Of a stretch of 64,000 nt of DNA, positions 35,649-44,250 are shown in pieces (positions within the stretch are counted from its first letter, which is position 1; each line of letters opens with the position of its first letter). The DNA is taken from contig NZ_SMTG01000004.1 in NCBI RefSeq assembly GCF_004358165.1, positions 62,001 through 126,000 of the forward strand. Reading direction: 5' to 3'. Source of the DNA: Luteimonas terrae. Its GTDB lineage: Bacteria > Pseudomonadota > Gammaproteobacteria > Xanthomonadales > Xanthomonadaceae. Position numbers and translations under genes: made by a program. The notes beneath the pieces were generated by a model. The model saw only the letters and a program-made list of their open reading frames with translations, did not search any database and had not been told where the DNA came from.

Positions 35649-38381
35649 TCAATGCGCCTCGTCCCAGTTCACGCCGACGCCGCTGTCGACGACAAGCGGC
35701 ACCCGCAGTTCGGCCGCGCCGATCATGCGCTGCACGACCTCTTCCAGAAGCGTGTCGACGAACCCGGTGTCGGCCTCGAACACTAGTTCGTCGTGCACCT
35801 GCAAAATCATCTTCGCCCGGTCCGCGTGCCCGGCGATCCAGCCGTCGATCGACACCATCGCCCGCTTGATGATGTCCGCCGCCGTGCCCTGCATCGGTGC
35901 ATTGATCGCGGCGCGCTCGGCGCCGGCGCGCTGCGAGGCATTGCCTTTCTGGATGAAGTCCAGCGTCAGGCGCCGGCCGAACACGGTTTCGACGTAGCCC
36001 CGCTCGCGCGCCTGCTGCCGGGTGCGCTCCATGAAATCGCGCACGCCCGGATACCGCGAGAAATACAGCGCGATGTAGTCCTGTGCTTCGCCGCGGCCGA
36101 TGCCCAGATTGCGGGCCAGGCCGAACGCGCTCATGCCGTACATCAGGCCGAAGTTGATCGCCTTGGCCGCGCGACGCTCGTTCTGGGTGACCTCGTCGAG
36201 CGTGCGGCCGAACACTTCGGCCGCCGTTGCGCGATGCACGTCGGTGCCGGACTCGAACGCGCGCACCAGACCCGGATCCTCGGACAGGTGAGCCATGATC
36301 CGCAGCTCGATCTGCGAGTAGTCGCAGGCGACCAGGCGCCGCCCTTCCGGCGCGACGAAGGCGCGCCGGATGCGACGCCCGTCGTCGGTGCGGATCGGAA
36401 TGTTCTGCAGATTGGGATCCGACGACGACAGCCGCCCGGTCGCGGCGCCGGCCTGGTGGTAGCTGGTGTGCACGCGACCGGTGTCGGCGTTGATCATCTC
36501 CGGCAGCTTGTCGGTGTAGGTGCTGCGCAGCTTGGTCAGGCCGCGGTACTCGAGAATCACCCGCGGCAGTTCGTGCTGGTCGGCGATCGCTTCGAGCGCC
36601 TCCTCGTTCGTCGACGGCTGGCCCTTGGGCGTCTTGACCGCGGCCGGCAGCTTCAGCTCGTCGAACAGCAGCGCGCCCAGTTGTTTGGGCGAATCGAGAT
36701 TGAAGGTGCGCCCCGCGAGTTCGGTCGCCTTCTGCTGCGCGGCGAGCATGCGCCGCGAGAGGTCGGCGCTCTGCCGGCGCAGTTCCTCGACGTCGACCCT
36801 CACGCCGTTGGCCTCGATGCGCGCGAGCACCGGCACCAGCGGCATCTCGATCTCGCCATAGACGCGCGACAGGCCGGCGTCGGCCTCGACGCGCGGCTTG
36901 AGCACGCGGTGCAGGCGCAGGGTGATGTCGGCATCCTCGGCCGCGTACTTCGTGGCGTCGTCGATGGCGACCTGGGCGAAGGAGATCTGCTTGGCGCCCT
37001 TGCCGGCGACCTGTTCGAACGTGATCGTGTCGATGCCCAGATGGCGCTTCGCGAGCGCGTCCATGTCGTGGCGGGCGATGCCGGCGTCGAGCACGAAGCT
37101 TTCCAGCAGCGTGTCGTCGGCGTAGCCCTGCACCTCGACGCCATGGCGGCGCAGCACGTGGATGTCGTACTTGCCATGCTGGCCGAGCTTGCGCTTGGCG
37201 GGATCGGCCAGCAGCGGCCGCAGCGCGTCGAGCACCAGCGCGCGATCGAGCTGCGCCGGTGCGCCGGGATAGTCGTGCGCCAGGGGGATGTAGGCCGCGC
37301 GGCCCGATTCGACCGACAGGCTGATGCCGACGAGATTGGAGCGCATCGCATCGAGCGCATCGGTCTCGGTGTCGAAGGCGAACTCGTCGGCGGCCTGCAG
37401 CTTGGCGATCCAGTCGTCGAGCGTGGCCTGCGTCATCACCGTTTCGTACTCGCCGGGACCGGCCAGTGCGGGATCGAGCGCGGCCGGCGCCTGTGCGGGG
37501 GCAGAACCTGCGGCTGCAGGTGCGGACTCGAGCACGCCACCGTCGAGTTCCTTCAGGGCCTGGGTGAAGCCGTAGCGCGCATAGAGACCGCGCAACGCAT
37601 CGGCATCGCGCGGACGCAGCACCAGCGTCTCGGGCATGCAGTCGAGCGCGACGTCGGTCTTGATCGTCGCCAGCTCACGACTCAACGGCAGCTGCGGCAG
37701 CGCTTCACGCAGGTTGTCGCCGATCTTGCCCTTGATGTTCGCCGCGTTCGCAATCACGCCGTCCAGCGATTCGTATTCGGCCAGCCATTTCGCCGCCGTC
37801 TTCGGGCCGCACTTGGGCACGCCGGGAATGTTGTCGATGCTGTCGCCCATCAGCGCGAGCATGTCGACGATCTGGTCGGGGCGCACGCCGAACTTGTCGA
37901 GCACGGCCGCGTCGCTGTCCATGCGGCTGCCGCTCATGGTGTTGACCAGGGTCACGCGCGGACGCACCAGCTGGGCAAAATCCTTGTCGCCGGTGGAGAT
38001 GGTCACATCGATGCCGGCCTCGCTGCCCTGCAGGGCCAGCGTGCCGATCACGTCGTCGGCCTCCACGCCGGCCACGCGCAGGATCGGAAAGCCCAGCGCC
38101 TCGACGATCGCGCACATCGGCTCGACCTGCGCGCGCAGATCGTCGGGCATCGGCGGGCGGTTGGCCTTGTACTGGTCGTAGAGATCGTCGCGGAAGGTCC
38201 TGCCGGGCGCGTCGACGACGAAGGCCGCGAAGTCCGGCGCCTCCTTGATCGTCGCGCGCAGCATGTTGACGATGCCGAACAGCGCGCCAGTGGGTTCGCC
38301 GTCGGCATTGGTCAGCGGCGGCAGGGCGTGGAAGGCGCGGTACAGGTACGAGGACCCGTCGATCAGGATGAGGCGTTTCAT
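35649..38381 (-). CDS. polA: DNA polymerase I
   Basis: 910 residues. N-terminal 5'-3' exonuclease (about 1-290: LILIDGSSYLYRAFHALPPL, GVEADDVIGTLA, STGDKDFAQLV, GVPKCGPKTAAKW). The 3'-5' proofreading domain (about 320-510) keeps the acidic residues FAFDTETDALDAM and YAAEDADITL. The polymerase domain has motif A DYSQIELRIMAHLS, motif B RRAAKAINFGLMYGMSAFG and motif C QVHDELVFE. All three activities should be present. It acts in Okazaki fragment maturation and excision repair. The start at 38381 matches the family. An sRNA-like unit lies downstream and DUF2782 is divergent upstream, the usual order in pseudomonads and xanthomonads. Confidence 0.98.
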   Translation of the reverse strand: MKRLILIDGSSYLYRAFHALPPLTNADGEPTGALFGIVNMLRATIKEAPDFAAFVVDAPGRTFRDDLYDQYKANRPPMPDDLRAQVEPMCAIVEALGFPILRVAGVEADDVIGTLALQGSEAGIDVTISTGDKDFAQLVRPRVTLVNTMSGSRMDSDAAVLDKFGVRPDQIVDMLALMGDSIDNIPGVPKCGPKTAAKWLAEYESLDGVIANAANIKGKIGDNLREALPQLPLSRELATIKTDVALDCMPETLVLRPRDADALRGLYARYGFTQALKELDGGVLESAPAAAGSAPAQAPAALDPALAGPGEYETVMTQATLDDWIAKLQAADEFAFDTETDALDAMRSNLVGISLSVESGRAAYIPLAHDYPGAPAQLDRALVLDALRPLLADPAKRKLGQHGKYDIHVLRRHGVEVQGYADDTLLESFVLDAGIARHDMDALAKRHLGIDTITFEQVAGKGAKQISFAQVAIDDATKYAAEDADITLRLHRVLKPRVEADAGLSRVYGEIEMPLVPVLARIEANGVRVDVEELRRQSADLSRRMLAAQQKATELAGRTFNLDSPKQLGALLFDELKLPAAVKTPKGQPSTNEEALEAIADQHELPRVILEYRGLTKLRSTYTDKLPEMINADTGRVHTSYHQAGAATGRLSSSDPNLQNIPIRTDDGRRIRRAFVAPEGRRLVACDYSQIELRIMAHLSEDPGLVRAFESGTDVHRATAAEVFGRTLDEVTQNERRAAKAINFGLMYGMSAFGLARNLGIGRGEAQDYIALYFSRYPGVRDFMERTRQQARERGYVETVFGRRLTLDFIQKGNASQRAGAERAAINAPMQGTAADIIKRAMVSIDGWIAGHADRAKMILQVHDELVFEADTGFVDTLLEEVVQRMIGAAELRVPLVVDSGVGVNWDEAH

Positions 38382-38419
38382 GGCGGCGATTCTACCGCCG
38401 CCCCCGACGCAGCCCGTGA

Positions 38420-38560
38420 GAACCTCCCCTATGTCCTGCTGCGCTTGCCTGACGGCGCGCGTGCGGTACTCGGAATGCTCACGTACCGTTCGTACGCTGC
38501 GCTTCCTGCGTTCCGCCACACGCCGTCAGGCTGCGCTCGCGACGGACATTGGGCAGGTTC
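38420..38560. repeat. 141-bp long imperfect palindrome between polA and the DUF2782 gene
   Basis: The left arm starts GAACCTCCCCTATGTCC (38420) and runs to GCCTGACGGCG (38447-38457). The right arm is CGCCGTCAGGC (38521-38531) to GGACATTGGGCAGGTTC (ending 38560). The outer 40 bases pair with a few mismatches. The centre holds CGTACCGTTCGTACG, a second small palindrome. No open frame of its own. It fills most of the 256-base gap and separates divergent genes. Confidence 0.75.
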
Positions 38561-38637
38561 TGCGACGCATCACCCCGGCGCGATCCACGCCCGCGCATAC
38601 TGTCGGTCCATCGCCGACGCGCAGGAAGGACACCGCC

Positions 38638-38934
38638 ATGCACACGACCCGACTGCCCCTGCTCGCCGCCGCCCTGCTCGGCCTGGCTGCCTGCGCCACC
38701 ACAGGCTCCGGCGCGTTCCCCGAAGGCATTTCGCCGGATGCCGAACAGGTCACGCGCACCGAGTCCAACGGCGACCAGATCATCGAGTACCGCATCAACG
38801 GCCAACTGCGCGCGGTGCAGGTCGTGCCCTCGCGCGGTCCGGCCTACTTCCTGTACGACCGCAACGGCGACGGCAGCATCGACGGCGATCGCGACGACGT
38901 GCCACAAACCTATTTCAAGCTGTTCGGCTGGTAA
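38638..38934 (+). CDS. DUF2782 lipoprotein
   Basis: 98 residues: signal peptide with lipobox LAAC (LLAAALLGLAACATT), then GISPDAEQVTRTESNGDQIIEYRINGQLRAVQVVPSRGPAYFLYDRNGDGSIDGD, ending FKLFGW. This matches DUF2782, a small lipoprotein family encoded beside polA in Pseudomonas and Xanthomonas; its function is unknown. The DRNGDGSIDGD loop has the DxNxDGxID spacing of an EF-hand calcium site, although it is part of the family's beta structure. Probably periplasmic, anchored to a membrane. Confidence 0.88.
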   Translation: MHTTRLPLLAAALLGLAACATTGSGAFPEGISPDAEQVTRTESNGDQIIEYRINGQLRAVQVVPSRGPAYFLYDRNGDGSIDGDRDDVPQTYFKLFGW

Positions 38935-38941
38935 TCCGTTC

Positions 38942-39982
38942 GTGGCCGAGGCGTTGCGGGTCGCGCTGGTCGGCTACGGCCTCGCCGGGCGCGTCTTCCA
39001 TGCGCCGTTGATCGCGGCGACGCCCAGGCTGTGGCTGCACACCGTGGTGTCCAGCGATGCGGACAAGGTGCATGCCGATTACCCGGACGTCCGGGTGATC
39101 GCAACACCGCAGGCGGCCTTCGACGATCCGGACATCGATCTCGTCGTCATCGCATCACCGAATGCCACGCATGCGCCACTGGCGATCGCCGCGCTGCGGG
39201 CCGGGCGGCATGTGGTCGTCGACAAGCCGTTCGCGATCGACCTGGACGAGGCGAGCGCAGTCGCCGAGGTCGCGCGTGCATCGACCGGCCTGCTCACGGT
39301 GTTCCACAACCGTCGCTGGGATGCGGATTTCCTCGCATTGAGGGCGCTGCTCGCCGACGACGAGATCGGCGACATCGCCGAAGTGCATTCGCATTTCGAT
39401 CGATTCCGCCCGGTCGTGCCCGATCGCTGGCGCGAGCGCAGCGGTCCCGGTGCGGGCCTGTGGCTGGACCTCGGACCGCATCTGGTCGACCAGGCGCTGC
39501 AGCTGTTCGGGTTGCCGGAGGCGGTGCAGGCCGACATCGCGATCCAGCGCGCGGGCGCCGAGGTCGACGACTGGTTCCATGTCGTGCTGCGCTATCCGCG
39601 CCTGCGCGTGGTGCTGCATGCGGGCGCGATGGTGCCGGGTGCCGGCCTGCGCTTCTCGGTGCACGGCACGCGCGGCAGCTGGTTCAAGCATGGGCTCGAT
39701 CCGCAGGAAGCGGCGCTGCGCGATGGCGCAGTGCCCGGCGGCGACGATTGGGGCGTCGACCCGGCGCCGGGCCGGCTGCTGCGGGTGCAGGGCGACGGCA
39801 CGATAGTCGAAGGCCCGTCTCCCGCGCCTGCGGGCGACTACCGCGCGTTCTATGCAGGTGTGCGCGATGCGATCCGCAGCAGTATCGCGCCGCCGGTCAC
39901 GCTGGCCGAAGCGCTCGATGTGATGCGGGTGCTGCAGGCTGCAATCGACAGCGCCGCGAGCGGACGCATCGCGATTCTGTAG
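38942..39982 (+). CDS. Gfo/Idh/MocA-family oxidoreductase
   Basis: 346 residues from GTG 38942, seven bases after the DUF2782 stop. Rossmann motif VALVGYGLAGRVFHAPLIAA, the DLVVIASPNATHAPLAIAALRAGRHVVVDKPFAID region with the DKP form of the EKP motif, and LLTVFHNRRWDADF. The catalytic His is likely within WLDLGPHLVDQALQLFG. Closest in feel to the YdgJ-like sugar or polyol dehydrogenases. Its TAG stop lies inside a GTAGGAGC sequence shared with the repeat flanking the IS110 element, so the insertion sits directly against the gene end. Confidence 0.88.
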   Translation: MAEALRVALVGYGLAGRVFHAPLIAATPRLWLHTVVSSDADKVHADYPDVRVIATPQAAFDDPDIDLVVIASPNATHAPLAIAALRAGRHVVVDKPFAIDLDEASAVAEVARASTGLLTVFHNRRWDADFLALRALLADDEIGDIAEVHSHFDRFRPVVPDRWRERSGPGAGLWLDLGPHLVDQALQLFGLPEAVQADIAIQRAGAEVDDWFHVVLRYPRLRVVLHAGAMVPGAGLRFSVHGTRGSWFKHGLDPQEAALRDGAVPGGDDWGVDPAPGRLLRVQGDGTIVEGPSPAPAGDYRAFYAGVRDAIRSSIAPPVTLAEALDVMRVLQAAIDSAASGRIAIL

Positions 39983-39986
39983 GAGC

Positions 39987-41045
<1,059 letters not shown>

Positions 41046-41130
41046 GCTCCTACACGTGCTCGAACACTGCGGCCTGTCGGCGTGCCGCACATCGCTCTCC
41101 ACCCAAACACTACCCGCGGATGCAGACACA

Positions 41131-41188
41131 AGCGGCCCATGGCCGCGATGGCTCTACCGGTAAAGCTTCATCGCGGCCATGGGCCGCT
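41131..41188. repeat. REP-type perfect inverted repeat (20-bp arms)
   Basis: Arms at 41131-41150 and 41169-41188 are exact reverse complements, containing AGCGGCCCATGGCCGCGATG, with an 18-base loop. CTCCTAC follows the right arm, linking it to the GTAGGAGC-type sequences that flank the IS110 element. It is a REP/BIME-type unit in the 399-base gap 40924-41322. Confidence 0.8.
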
Positions 41189-41223
41189 CCTACATGGGCA
41201 GCGGGTGCGTAGCGCATCGCGAC

Positions 41224-41251
41224 GATGGGTTTCGCTGCGCTCTACCCATCC
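41224..41251. repeat. Short dispersed palindromic repeat, copy 2
   Basis: GATGGGT-TTCGCTGCGCTCT-ACCCATCC, matching 24 of 28 positions with 1393-1420. The ends pair as GATGGGT/ACCCATC. It follows the REP at 41131 closely. Confidence 0.6.
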
Positions 41252-41269
41252 TACGAACAGCGGATACGA

Positions 41270-41300
41270 AAACGGCGCCCCGGAATCCGGGGCGCCGTTT
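41270..41300 (-). terminator. Intrinsic terminator of the S46 peptidase gene
   Basis: Fourteen-base arms AAACGGCGCCCCGG (41270-41283) and CCGGGGCGCCGTTT (41287-41300), three-base loop, T run on the minus strand. It lies 22 bases past the peptidase stop. Confidence 0.9.
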
Positions 41301-41322
41301 CGGTCTCACACGATGACGCCGC

Positions 41323-43392
41323 TTACTTCTGCAGCAGCTCACCCACCAGCGCGTCGGCGCCGTACACCGACTTCAGCGATTCGATGATCGCCGCGCTGTG
41401 CACCGACACCGTGCGGTTGAGCGTGGGGTCGTACCAGAAGCTGCCGCCCAGCGAGTGGATGTTGCCGTCGAAGGCCAGGCCGATGACCTGGGCGTCGCGG
41501 TTAATCACCGGGCTGCCGGAGTTGCCGCCGATGATGTCGTTGGTGCTGACGAAGTTGAAACGCGTGTCGCCAGCGATCCGGCTCTGCGCATCCAGCCAGC
41601 GCTGTGGCAGCGCATACGGCTCTGCCCCGGTGTTGCGCGCGAACACGCCGGCCATCGTAGTGAACGGCTCGATGGACTTGCCGTTCTCCTCCCAGCCGGC
41701 GACATCGCCATACGACAGGCGCAGGGTGAAGGTCGCATCCGGATACACCGTGGTGCCGAGCTTGTCGAAGCGCACCTTGGCGATCTGCGTGGCGGCGCGC
41801 GATTCGATCGACGACACCTCCGACTCCTGGCGCTGGCGCACCGCGCGTGCGGCGGCGTCGATCGTGCGGGCGACGCGGATGAAGGGATCATCCGAAGCCT
41901 CGACCGCGGCCGCACCACCCGCCCACAGACGCTCGCGCTCGGCGACGTCGGCCAGCTTCGAGCCTTCGACCAGCGCCTTGGCGACCTGCGCCGGCGACTG
42001 CGTGCCGAGCACCGACTTCACCAGCGGATCGTCGGTGCCGAGCAGCTCGCGGAACTTGGTCAGCGACCAGGTCAGCTTGGCGATCTCGAACTCCGGATAC
42101 ACCGGCGCGCTGCTCATAAGCGTCTGCCGCAGGCGGCCCTGGCCGGCCTCCTGGAACTCGGGCAGGCGCGCATCGTTGGGCTTGGCGCGTTCGGTGCCGC
42201 CGCGCAGCAGCACGCGGGCGATGCCGAACAGGCGCGAATCGAAGGCACGACCCTGCTCGAGCAGCATGTAGGGCACGGCCAGCTGGCGTGCGACGACCTG
42301 CGCCGCTTCCACCTCGTTCCACGGCGCCGCGTCGACACCTTCGCGCAGGCGGGCTTCCTCGGCGCGCTTGCCGGCGAACACCTGCGGGTCGAGCAGCGCC
42401 TGCAGCTGGCCGCGGAAGACCTTGTAGCTGTTGTCGGTGAAGGTCAGATCCGACTGCGCCTGACGCGTGGCCTCCTCGCCGATGCGGCCGTACTGGCCCA
42501 GCATCGCGCGGCGTTCGGACAGCCACAGCAGGTTGTTGATCAGGCTGACGTCGCGCACGGTTTCCAGCTGCGCCACGGTGAGCTGGCGCTGGGTGCGGCC
42601 GGGGTGGCCGGTGACCATCACCAGTTCGCCGGCCTCCGCGCCCTCGGGCTTCAGCGTGAAGTGGTGCTCGACGTTCGCCGGCTTGCCGTCCTCGTAGGCG
42701 CGCAGCAGGGCGGCGTCGAGGTTGTAGCGCGGGAAGTTGAAATTGTCGGGATCGCCACCGAAGAAGCCGACCGAATATTCGGGCGTGAACACCAGGCGCA
42801 CGTCGGAATAGCGGTGGTAGCGGTAGAGGTGCTGCTGGCCGCCGTTGTACAGCTCGACCACGTCGCAACGGGTCTTGGCCTCGTCGCTGCCGACGCACTC
42901 CGATTCGATGCGTCCCTTCTCTGCGTTGCGGGCTTCCACATACGCCTGGCCCTGCTTGCCCTCGGCGGCCTTGGCGATGCGGGCGCTGACGTCGGTGATG
43001 CCGCGCAGCACGTTGAGTTCCTCGGCCGGGCACTGCAGCTCTTCACCACGCGCGTCGGCGACGAAGCCGTCGTTCTGCAGGTCGCGCTGTGGCGAGGACA
43101 GGCCCTGCACGCAGCCGACCACGCAGTGCGCATTGGTCAGCACCAGCCCGTCGGGCGACACGAACGAGCCCGAGCAGCCGCCGGCCAGGCGCACCGAGGA
43201 CTGCATCGCGTGATCGATCCAGTTCTGGTCGGGCGAGAACTGGAACTGCTGCTGCAGCTGCGCCTTGGGCAGGTTGTCGAGCGTCCACATGCCTTCGGCC
43301 GCGAAAGCGGCGGGTGACAGCAGCAGACCGCCGACGGTGGCGGCGAGCAGGGTGCGCGCCCGGCGGGCGGCGGGGGGCGTGGGTGACGCCAT
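41323..43392 (-). CDS. S46-family dipeptidyl peptidase (DPP7/DPP11-like)
   Basis: 689 residues with a signal peptide (TLLAATVGGLLLSPAAFA). Mature start EGMWTLDNLP; chymotrypsin-like catalytic residues GCSGSFVSPDGLVLTNAHCVVG (His), the Asp near YSDVRLVFTPEYSVGFFGGDPDNFNFPRYNLDAALLRAY, and NDIIGGNSGSPVIN (Ser). The long helical lid domain in the middle is the S46 hallmark. It is a periplasmic serine exopeptidase removing dipeptides. The residue that separates DPP7 from DPP11 specificity lies near the Ser loop (IIGGNSGS) but I cannot assign it safely. Start 43392 is set by the signal peptide; the longer open frame upstream is not real. Confidence 0.95.
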   Translation of the reverse strand: MASPTPPAARRARTLLAATVGGLLLSPAAFAAEGMWTLDNLPKAQLQQQFQFSPDQNWIDHAMQSSVRLAGGCSGSFVSPDGLVLTNAHCVVGCVQGLSSPQRDLQNDGFVADARGEELQCPAEELNVLRGITDVSARIAKAAEGKQGQAYVEARNAEKGRIESECVGSDEAKTRCDVVELYNGGQQHLYRYHRYSDVRLVFTPEYSVGFFGGDPDNFNFPRYNLDAALLRAYEDGKPANVEHHFTLKPEGAEAGELVMVTGHPGRTQRQLTVAQLETVRDVSLINNLLWLSERRAMLGQYGRIGEEATRQAQSDLTFTDNSYKVFRGQLQALLDPQVFAGKRAEEARLREGVDAAPWNEVEAAQVVARQLAVPYMLLEQGRAFDSRLFGIARVLLRGGTERAKPNDARLPEFQEAGQGRLRQTLMSSAPVYPEFEIAKLTWSLTKFRELLGTDDPLVKSVLGTQSPAQVAKALVEGSKLADVAERERLWAGGAAAVEASDDPFIRVARTIDAAARAVRQRQESEVSSIESRAATQIAKVRFDKLGTTVYPDATFTLRLSYGDVAGWEENGKSIEPFTTMAGVFARNTGAEPYALPQRWLDAQSRIAGDTRFNFVSTNDIIGGNSGSPVINRDAQVIGLAFDGNIHSLGGSFWYDPTLNRTVSVHSAAIIESLKSVYGADALVGELLQK

Positions 43393-43572
43393 GGACGAGT
43401 CTCCGGATCGGGGCGGCCGGGTCGCGGCCGTCGGGCCGCCCAGCGTACCCGTGCGCGATGCCGCGGGCGTGGCCGGAAGGTCATGGATCGTCCGTTTGGC
43501 CGCCCGCGCGTATTCACGTAGCATGCACACACGCGCGACGCACGGAGGCGGTCGCCGACGCCCGAGGATCCG

Positions 43573-43815
43573 ATGACCCCCGAACGCCGCAGCCCCGACG
43601 CTCCCGACCACGCGGCGCTCCGCGCCGGCCTCACCGCCGCGCAGGCGAGCGCCATCGCCACGCTGGAACTCTTCGGCTGGACCTTGCGCTTCGTGCGCCG
43701 GCCGCTGTTCCGCGACCCCGTGCCGGTGCTGTTCGACAAGGACGGTACGCGCTGGATCGTCGTCGATGGAGACGGCGCACTGGACGAGAATCCAGACTTC
43801 GAAATCCGCGAATGA
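43573..43815 (+). CDS. Small conserved hypothetical protein
   Basis: 80 residues, soluble, no signal peptide: TAAQASAIATLELFGWTLRFVRRPLFRDPVPVLFDKDGTRWIVVDGDGALDENPDF. The FGWxLxFVRRPLFxxPxxVLxD segment looks conserved and structured, and codon use matches the neighbours. I recall similar short proteins in xanthomonads without a function. It is divergent from the S46 peptidase gene; GAGGATCCG just before the ATG includes a plausible ribosome site. Confidence 0.7.
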   Translation: MTPERRSPDAPDHAALRAGLTAAQASAIATLELFGWTLRFVRRPLFRDPVPVLFDKDGTRWIVVDGDGALDENPDFEIRE

Positions 43816-43911
43816 GTCGACTGGTGGCGATGCCACCGGTTCAGCTGAATGCGGATCGCCCTCACACCGGCCTCGCTAGCATCCCGCCGTCATCTACGAC
43901 TGGAGCGACCG

Positions 43912-44091
43912 ATGTCTTCGTTCTCGATCTATCTGGTGGGCATGCTCGTGCTGATCGGCGGCCTGGCCTACGGTGCCCATCTCGCCGGCCTCGCGCCGCA
44001 GTGGATCGGCGTCGGCGTGGTCGTGCTGCTGGGCCTGGGCATCGTCAAGGCCGTCTCGCGCACGCGACGCCCGGATCCGCCGTCGGCCTGA
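43912..44091 (+). CDS. Small two-helix inner membrane protein
   Basis: 59 residues, nearly all hydrophobic up to residue 48: FSIYLVGMLVLIGGLAYGAHLAGL and WIGVGVVVLLGLGIVKAV, then a basic tail RTRRPDPPSA. GAGCG lies shortly before the ATG at 43912; the upstream in-frame codons (from 43849) are not membrane-like and are left out. Many proteobacteria encode such small membrane proteins; no function is known. Confidence 0.7.
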   Translation: MSSFSIYLVGMLVLIGGLAYGAHLAGLAPQWIGVGVVVLLGLGIVKAVSRTRRPDPPSA

Positions 44092-44250
44092 TCGACGACC
44101 GGCGCCCGGGGACCCGTTCGATGTAAGTCGTGCGCGTCGCAGGGTGATGCGTGGCGGCGCGCAAGGGACGCAGCGCCCCACCGGTAGGTGCGCATCCCGC
44201 GCATCGCACCCGCGGCAGATGGCAGGCCCGACAGGCCGAGGGCCAGGTAC

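Noticed and set aside
35542-35997. Plus-strand frame of about 150 codons at the end of polA
   Set aside because: Mostly antisense to polA, Ser/Arg/Ala-rich without motif, and it starts in the AT-rich gap without a ribosome site.
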